NCBI GenBank assembly: GCA_021768985.1
Contig: JAETTR010000039.1
Location: 1-8,702, forward strand
Length of the DNA: 8,702 nt
Source of the DNA: Bacillota bacterium
GTDB lineage: Bacteria > Bacillota > Clostridia > Christensenellales > Borkfalkiaceae
Direction: 5' to 3'
Below the pieces are notes generated by a model that worked only from the letters and a program-made list of their open reading frames with translations, did no database searches and was not told where the DNA came from. A program made the position numbers and the translations under genes. Of the stretch, positions 5,117-8,702 are shown piece after piece. The stretch's first letter is position 1. The number at the start of each line of letters is the position of its first letter.

Positions 5117-7291
5117 TTATTCCCACCAATCGTCGGGCAATTCGCCCGACACGGGAACGTATACGAGAGGGAGCTCCACGGGAGTTCCTTCCGTTCCGTT
5201 GTATACGGGTACTACGATGTAACGATAGCTTTCGCCGCCGCGTACCGAGTTGTCGCAAATATTTTTTTGATATTTTCCGCTGTAAATCGTGGTAATTTTA
5301 CCGCGGTTTTCTCTTTTGATAATATATTCATAGTACTTTGTCTGACATAATTCAATCGAAACGGCGTTGTTTTGCACGAAAATCAGCGGTTTTTCAATTG
5401 TCGGACGGCTGAATCGTTCGCACGAGGCTTCGGGTAACGCGCTCTTGCGGAAGAGCTCGCTGCCCTTCGCATAGACGGGCGTAAGCGGATCGGCAAGCAG
5501 AATTCTGTGGTTGGTTTCGTATTCCTCAATATCGTATTCCACGCTTACGATGCTATCGCACGGTTCGAACGGTTCGGGCGCGCTGCCGTTTCGGTAGAGG
5601 TACTTGTAAACGCGCAGCGCCAGATTGGCGGGGAAGCCTCCGCCCGTCGTCTTGATCGGGGAATTGTCGCGGTTGCCCAGCCATACCGCAACCGTTTCGC
5701 GGCGGGTATAGGAGATCGTGTATGCGTCTGTATTTCCCGCGTCCGTGCCGCCCGTACCCGTCTTCCCGCAGATGGGAAAGGGAAGGGAGGAGAGCGTTTT
5801 CGCCGTGCCGCTCTTCACCGCGGTTTGCAAAACGTCGTTCATAAGATAACTCGTATCCTCCGAAAATATTCTGGTCGGCAGGGGCGTGAATCGGAAGAGC
5901 GTCCGTCCTCGTCCGTCCTCCACGCGGGAGACCGCGCGCGAGGCGGCAAAGTTTCCGCCGTTTGCAAAGGTTGCGTAGCCGTCGGCAAGCGCGGGAAGCG
6001 TAAAACCGTTCTTCATTCCGCCGAGCGCGAGTGCGAGAGAATAGTCCTCTTCGGGAATTTCGAGTTTCATTTTCTTTAAATATTTTGCGCCGCGCTCCAC
6101 GCCGAGTTCGTTTAGGATCCGCACGGCGGGGATATTCAGGCTCTTGGCGACGGCTTGCCGCACGCTCACGTATCCGCCCGAAGCGCCCTTGTAATCGTCG
6201 GGGGAGTATCCGCCGAAATCCGTCTTTTTATCGAGCACGGGTGTGAGCGGCGAGATCATGTTTTCCTCGAATGCGGGCGCGTAGACGAGAAGCGGTTTGA
6301 TGACGGAAGCAGGGAGCCGCTCGGGCGTGCCCGCCGTGGCGTGCAGGGCCTTGATGCTGTGCGAATCGTTGTCCCGCACCAGAATACAGGCGTCGCTTTC
6401 CGTTTGCGTTTTATCGAGTTCCGCCTGCAAGTCGGGATCGTAAAAGGTGTAAACGCGCAGATCGCCGCTCGCTTGCAGATCGGGAAAGAGCTCGTCGAGC
6501 TCCTCGTATACGCGGGCGAGATAGGCGTTCTTCGCGCGCGGCGCGGGGGATTCCGGCAGAGAGGAGTTTACCGCGTCGCGATACTCCGTTTCGGAAAGAT
6601 AGTTTTGCTCGTTCATGAGTTTCAGGACGAGATTTCTTCGCGCAAGGCATTTGTCGGCGTTTTTAAAGGGGGAGTAGCGGTTGGGTGATTTGACGAGCGC
6701 GGCGAGCATGGCGCATTCGGCGGGAGTCAGCTCTTCCGCGCGTTTGCCGAAATAGAAGTGTGCCGCTTCGTTCACGCCGAACGCGCTGTGCCCGAAATAA
6801 ATGGAATTTAAGTACAGCTCCATGATTTCCTCTTTCGAGTACCGCCTTTCGAGCGCGCGGGTCAGTTTGAACTCCTTTAATTTGCGGTTGATCGTCTTTT
6901 CTCCCGAGAGGTGGGTATTTTTTACGAGCTGTTGCGAAATGGTCGAAGCGCCTTCGCGGAAGGAAAAGGTCGCAACGTTTTTCATTGCCGCTTTTACGAT
7001 ACGTTTGTAATCGAATCCGTTGTGTTTGTAAAAGCTTTTGTCCTCCACGGAGACGAACGCGTTCGGCAGAGCTTTCGGAAGGTCGTGAAGGGAAACGGCG
7101 TTCCGCGTTCCGCCCGTTTCGATTTCATTGCCGTTTCCGTCGAACAGGCGCACGCAGGAGGTGTTCAGCGTCAGCTTTTCGGGATCGAGCTTTTCCCCGC
7201 CCGTAATGCCGAGATAGTAAAAGATCGCCGCAAGCACGATTACGAGCAGAACGGCAAAAATAACGAGAGTAACTTTTATCGCGCGTTTCAT
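5117..7291 (-). CDS. Class A penicillin-binding protein (bifunctional glycosyltransferase/transpeptidase, PBP1-like)
   Basis: A 724-residue protein that polymerises lipid II into glycan strands and cross-links stem peptides outside the membrane. Residues 5-29 form an uncleaved signal anchor after a basic MKR. The GT51 domain (about 60-240) has the catalytic glutamate in EDKSFYKH (E83), GASTISQQLVKN (114-125), RKLKE and ELYLNSIYFG. The transpeptidase domain (about 295-570) has the nucleophile in SVIK (S329, K332), SLN (384-386) and KTG (510-512), so both activities look intact. The SxxK box reads LPASVIKP instead of the commoner QPGSxFKP, and the stretch before it is short. Residues about 580-724 form a beta-rich tail that may be Fn3-like (YYEYIIKREN, YRYIVVPVYN), ending in DWWE. 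The ATG at 7289-7291 is the only conventional start after an in-frame stop at 7331-7333, yet no Shine-Dalgarno sequence is visible. The gene is convergent with thiI and divergent from miaB. Confidence 0.95.
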   Translation of the reverse strand: MKRAIKVTLVIFAVLLVIVLAAIFYYLGITGGEKLDPEKLTLNTSCVRLFDGNGNEIETGGTRNAVSLHDLPKALPNAFVSVEDKSFYKHNGFDYKRIVKAAMKNVATFSFREGASTISQQLVKNTHLSGEKTINRKLKEFKLTRALERRYSKEEIMELYLNSIYFGHSAFGVNEAAHFYFGKRAEELTPAECAMLAALVKSPNRYSPFKNADKCLARRNLVLKLMNEQNYLSETEYRDAVNSSLPESPAPRAKNAYLARVYEELDELFPDLQASGDLRVYTFYDPDLQAELDKTQTESDACILVRDNDSHSIKALHATAGTPERLPASVIKPLLVYAPAFEENMISPLTPVLDKKTDFGGYSPDDYKGASGGYVSVRQAVAKSLNIPAVRILNELGVERGAKYLKKMKLEIPEEDYSLALALGGMKNGFTLPALADGYATFANGGNFAASRAVSRVEDGRGRTLFRFTPLPTRIFSEDTSYLMNDVLQTAVKSGTAKTLSSLPFPICGKTGTGGTDAGNTDAYTISYTRRETVAVWLGNRDNSPIKTTGGGFPANLALRVYKYLYRNGSAPEPFEPCDSIVSVEYDIEEYETNHRILLADPLTPVYAKGSELFRKSALPEASCERFSRPTIEKPLIFVQNNAVSIELCQTKYYEYIIKRENRGKITTIYSGKYQKNICDNSVRGGESYRYIVVPVYNGTEGTPVELPLVYVPVSGELPDDWWE
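5167..5191 (+). other. Stable hairpin just past the thiI stop, within the PBP gene
   Basis: The arms 5167-5176 and 5182-5191 pair over ten positions, with G-U pairs, around a five-base loop (5177-5181). No U-tract follows on either strand, so it is not a classical terminator. It lies about 50 bases beyond the thiI stop and could protect or pause the 3' end of either transcript, or simply reflect codons for TPVELPL in the PBP. Confidence 0.25.
5288..5318 (+). terminator. Possible intrinsic terminator of the carB-dapF/thiI operon, inside the PBP gene
   Basis: On the plus strand, CGTGGTA (5288-5294) pairs with TACCGCG (5299-5305) around the loop ATTT, giving a 7-bp stem with one G-U pair. It is followed by GTTTTCTCTTTT, which has nine T among twelve bases. 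It sits about 170 bases past the thiI stop, antisense to PBP codons. No other U-rich hairpin was noticed between the thiI stop and this point, so it is the best candidate for the operon end. A short stem and interrupted T-tract keep confidence moderate. Confidence 0.4.
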
Positions 7292-7303
7292 ACCGACAGT
7301 ATT

Positions 7304-7335
7304 CGTAATTTGCGGAAAATTTTTCGGATATTACG
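7304..7335. promoter_or_regulatory. 32-bp imperfect palindrome between the divergent PBP and miaB genes (candidate operator)
   Basis: The outer arms CGTAAT (7304-7309) and ATTACG (7330-7335) are perfect inverted repeats, and the centre is AAAATTTT. Thirteen of sixteen half-site positions are symmetric, with the axis between 7319 and 7320. The right edge is one base from the miaB -35 box, and the left edge is 12 bases from the PBP start codon, so a bound dimer could affect both genes. The bound regulator, if any, is unknown. In a PBP transcript starting farther upstream it could instead form a hairpin. Confidence 0.45.
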
Positions 7336-7336
7336 G

Positions 7337-7365
7337 TTGAAAAAATACAAGTTTTATGATATAAT
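7337..7365 (+). promoter_or_regulatory. Sigma-A type promoter of miaB with extended -10
   Basis: TTGAAA (7337-7342) is separated by exactly 17 bases from a perfect TATAAT (7360-7365). The -10 box is preceded by TG and one base (7357-7359), the extended -10 motif. Predicted transcription start is about 7371-7373. This is the clearest promoter in the window and reads toward miaB. Confidence 0.8.
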
Positions 7366-7371
7366 GATACA

Positions 7372-7457
7372 GAATGTCGGCTGATGCGCAAAGTGATGCG
7401 TTTTTTACTTGTCGTTTGAATCAAACCGGAGGAGATTTCTCCGAACTGCGAGATACC
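7372..7457 (+). promoter_or_regulatory. miaB leader with Shine-Dalgarno sequence inside a short hairpin
   Basis: The predicted 5' leader is about 86 bases. GGAGGAGA (7428-7435) is a strong Shine-Dalgarno sequence but ends 22 bases before the ATG at 7458, farther than usual. CGGAG (7427-7431) can pair with CTCCG (7439-7443), hiding part of it. An 11-codon reading frame (7384-7419, peptide MRKVMRFLLVV) stops just upstream. An in-frame CTG at 7446 has better spacing, and an in-frame ATG at 7374 would be nearly leaderless. Which start is used is unresolved. Confidence 0.4.
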
Positions 7458-8702
7458 ATGAAATATCATATCACAACGTACGGTTGTCAGATGAACGTAC
7501 ACGAATCGGAAAAAATTGCGGGAATTCTGCGGAGCGCGGGATACACGGAGGAAGCTCCCGTCGAAGAGGCGGATATTATCGTATTCAATACCTGCTGTAT
7601 CCGCGAGAACGCGGAAAATCACGCGTTCGGCAACATCGGCGCGTTAAAGAAGTTAAAGAGGCAAAAGAAGGACCTGATTATCGCCGTGGGCGGGTGCATG
7701 GTGCAGGAAGAAGGCAAGGCGGCGGTGTTGAAGGATAAGTTTCCTTTTATCGACGTTTTGTTCGGCACCCATAATCTGCCCGAGCTCGGTAGGCTGATCG
7801 AAGAAAAACGGAAACGGAAAAAGGCGGTGATTTCGGTTCCCGAAGAGCGTGCGGAAACGGAGGACGGGATTTCGCCCGTGCGGACGAGCTTTCCAAACGC
7901 CTGGGTGAATATTACGTACGGCTGTAACAATTTCTGCACCTATTGTATCGTACCCTACGTGCGCGGGCGGGAGCGTTCGCGCAAAAAGGAAGACGTGCTG
8001 AAAGAGATCGAAACACTCGTCAAAGAGGGCTACCGCGAAATCACGTTGCTGGGGCAAAACGTGAATTCTTATCGCGACGGCGACACGGCGTTTCCGGAGC
8101 TGCTCGATCTCGCCGCTTCCGTGGATGGGAATTTCCGGTTGAGGTTCATGACCTCTCACCCCAAGGATTTTTCTCCCGCGCTCGTTGCGGTCATGAAAAA
8201 GCATCGAAAAATTTGTAAGCTGTTGCATCTGCCGGCGCAGTCGGGCTCCAACCGTATCCTTGCCGCCATGAACAGACGGTACACGCGGGAAAAATATCTC
8301 GAAAACGTGGCGATGCTGAAAAGAGAAATTCCCGACTGCGAAATTACGACCGATCTGATCGTCGGCTTTCCGACCGAGACGGAATCGGAGTTCGGGGAAA
8401 CCCTCTCGCTCGTAAGGGAAGCGGGGTTCGCTTCGGCGTTCACGTTTATCTATTCCCCGCGCACGGGAACGAAAGCGGCGGAAATGGAAGGGCGTATTCC
8501 GGACGAGGTTTCCAAAGACCGAATCGCGCGCCTGATCGCGCTCGTCAACGAACAGACGCGCGAGCGGAGCAGAAAGTACGTGGGGAAACGCACGGAAATA
8601 TTGTGCGAGGACTACGACGAAAAGAAAAAACTGTATCTCGGACGGGACGAATACGGCAGAATGGGTTACTTCGCGTGCGATCATAACCCGATCGGGGAGT
8701 TC
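7458..8702 (+). CDS. miaB: tRNA-2-methylthio-N6-dimethylallyladenosine synthase MiaB (3' partial)
   Basis: The first 415 residues of a radical-SAM methylthiotransferase that converts i6A37 to ms2i6A37 in tRNAs reading UNN codons; full proteins are usually about 440 residues or more. The N-terminal MTTase domain has the three cysteines for the auxiliary 4Fe-4S cluster: C10 (YGCQMN), C46 (NTCCIREN) and C80 (GGCM). The radical-SAM CxxxCxxC is C156-C160-C163 (YGCNNFCTYCIVPYVRGRERSR), almost at E. coli numbering. TLLGQNVNSY, MTSHPKDF, HLPAQSGS (commonly HLPVQSGS) and TTDLIVGFPTET follow. The TRAM tRNA-binding domain starts near YVGKRTEILCE and is cut by the window edge. ATG 7458 is chosen because the protein then starts like E. 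coli MiaB and the codons upstream are AT-richer and less gene-like; CTG 7446 or ATG 7374 remain possible. It is driven by its own promoter and is divergent from the PBP gene. NTCCIREN and MTSHP favour MiaB over MtaB or RimO. Confidence 0.95.
   Translation, partial: MKYHITTYGCQMNVHESEKIAGILRSAGYTEEAPVEEADIIVFNTCCIRENAENHAFGNIGALKKLKRQKKDLIIAVGGCMVQEEGKAAVLKDKFPFIDVLFGTHNLPELGRLIEEKRKRKKAVISVPEERAETEDGISPVRTSFPNAWVNITYGCNNFCTYCIVPYVRGRERSRKKEDVLKEIETLVKEGYREITLLGQNVNSYRDGDTAFPELLDLAASVDGNFRLRFMTSHPKDFSPALVAVMKKHRKICKLLHLPAQSGSNRILAAMNRRYTREKYLENVAMLKREIPDCEITTDLIVGFPTETESEFGETLSLVREAGFASAFTFIYSPRTGTKAAEMEGRIPDEVSKDRIARLIALVNEQTRERSRKYVGKRTEILCEDYDEKKKLYLGRDEYGRMGYFACDHNPIGEF

Noticed and set aside
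5507..6688. Overlapping plus-strand open frames across the PBP gene
   Set aside because: Antisense shadows of intact PBP codons; no Shine-Dalgarno sites or motifs.
7293..7380. CCGACA (7293-7298) and TGTCGG (7375-7380) mirrored beside the two divergent starts
   Set aside because: Six-base inverted repeat about 80 bases apart; too short to separate from chance.
7383..7400. Direct repeat GATGCG (7383-7388 and 7395-7400) in the miaB leader
   Set aside because: Only six bases repeated twice; expected by chance often enough that no function can be claimed.
8221..8250. MiaB motif reads HLPAQSGS rather than HLPVQSGS
   Set aside because: Conservative Val-to-Ala change with the rest of the motif intact; not evidence of altered function.
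7653..8684. 343-residue open frame on the minus strand opposite miaB
   Set aside because: Rich in Arg, Phe and His with no domain; it is antisense to a clear MiaB frame.

Overview
The window looks like chromosomal housekeeping DNA from a Gram-positive anaerobe of the Bacillota, most likely Clostridia; by eye it is moderately GC-rich. The clues are a short ThiI without a rhodanese domain next to a NifS-type cysteine desulfurase (the Bacillus/Clostridium arrangement), a class A penicillin-binding protein with a beta-rich C-terminal tail, a DUF6106-like small membrane protein, GGAGG-type ribosome binding sites and a near-consensus sigma-A promoter. Diaminopimelate-pathway sequence suggests meso-DAP peptidoglycan. 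I see no mobile elements, CRISPR arrays, tRNA/rRNA genes or phage genes, and no gene-free stretch over 300 bases.

Bases 1-5116 (+ strand) form one tightly packed operon whose 5' end lies outside the window. It holds the C-terminal half of CarB (carbamoyl-phosphate synthase large subunit) running in frame, with no stop, into a complete DapF (diaminopimelate epimerase) domain; then a two-helix membrane protein of unknown function, a cysteine desulfurase, and thiI (tRNA 4-thiouridine synthesis). Each gene overlaps the next by 1-4 bases (TAATG, ATGA, TGATG), so translation is probably coupled.

Bases 5117-7291 (- strand) encode a full-length bifunctional class A PBP. It is convergent with thiI, and the two stop codons abut with no base between them; terminator-like hairpins for each transcript lie inside the other gene. 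Bases 7292-7457 are a divergent control region with a 32-bp imperfect palindrome, an extended -10 sigma-A promoter and an unusual leader. From 7458 to the window end runs miaB (tRNA ms2i6A37 methylthiotransferase), cut off in its TRAM domain.

Functionally, the desulfurase can feed sulfur to ThiI for s4U8 and to Fe-S clusters such as the two in MiaB, so three of the genes concern tRNA sulfur modification. The PBP and the DapF domain concern the cell wall. The most unusual items are the CarB-DapF fusion and the replacement of the first catalytic cysteine of its DapF domain by alanine (A73). Whether either is lineage-wide cannot be judged from this sequence alone.
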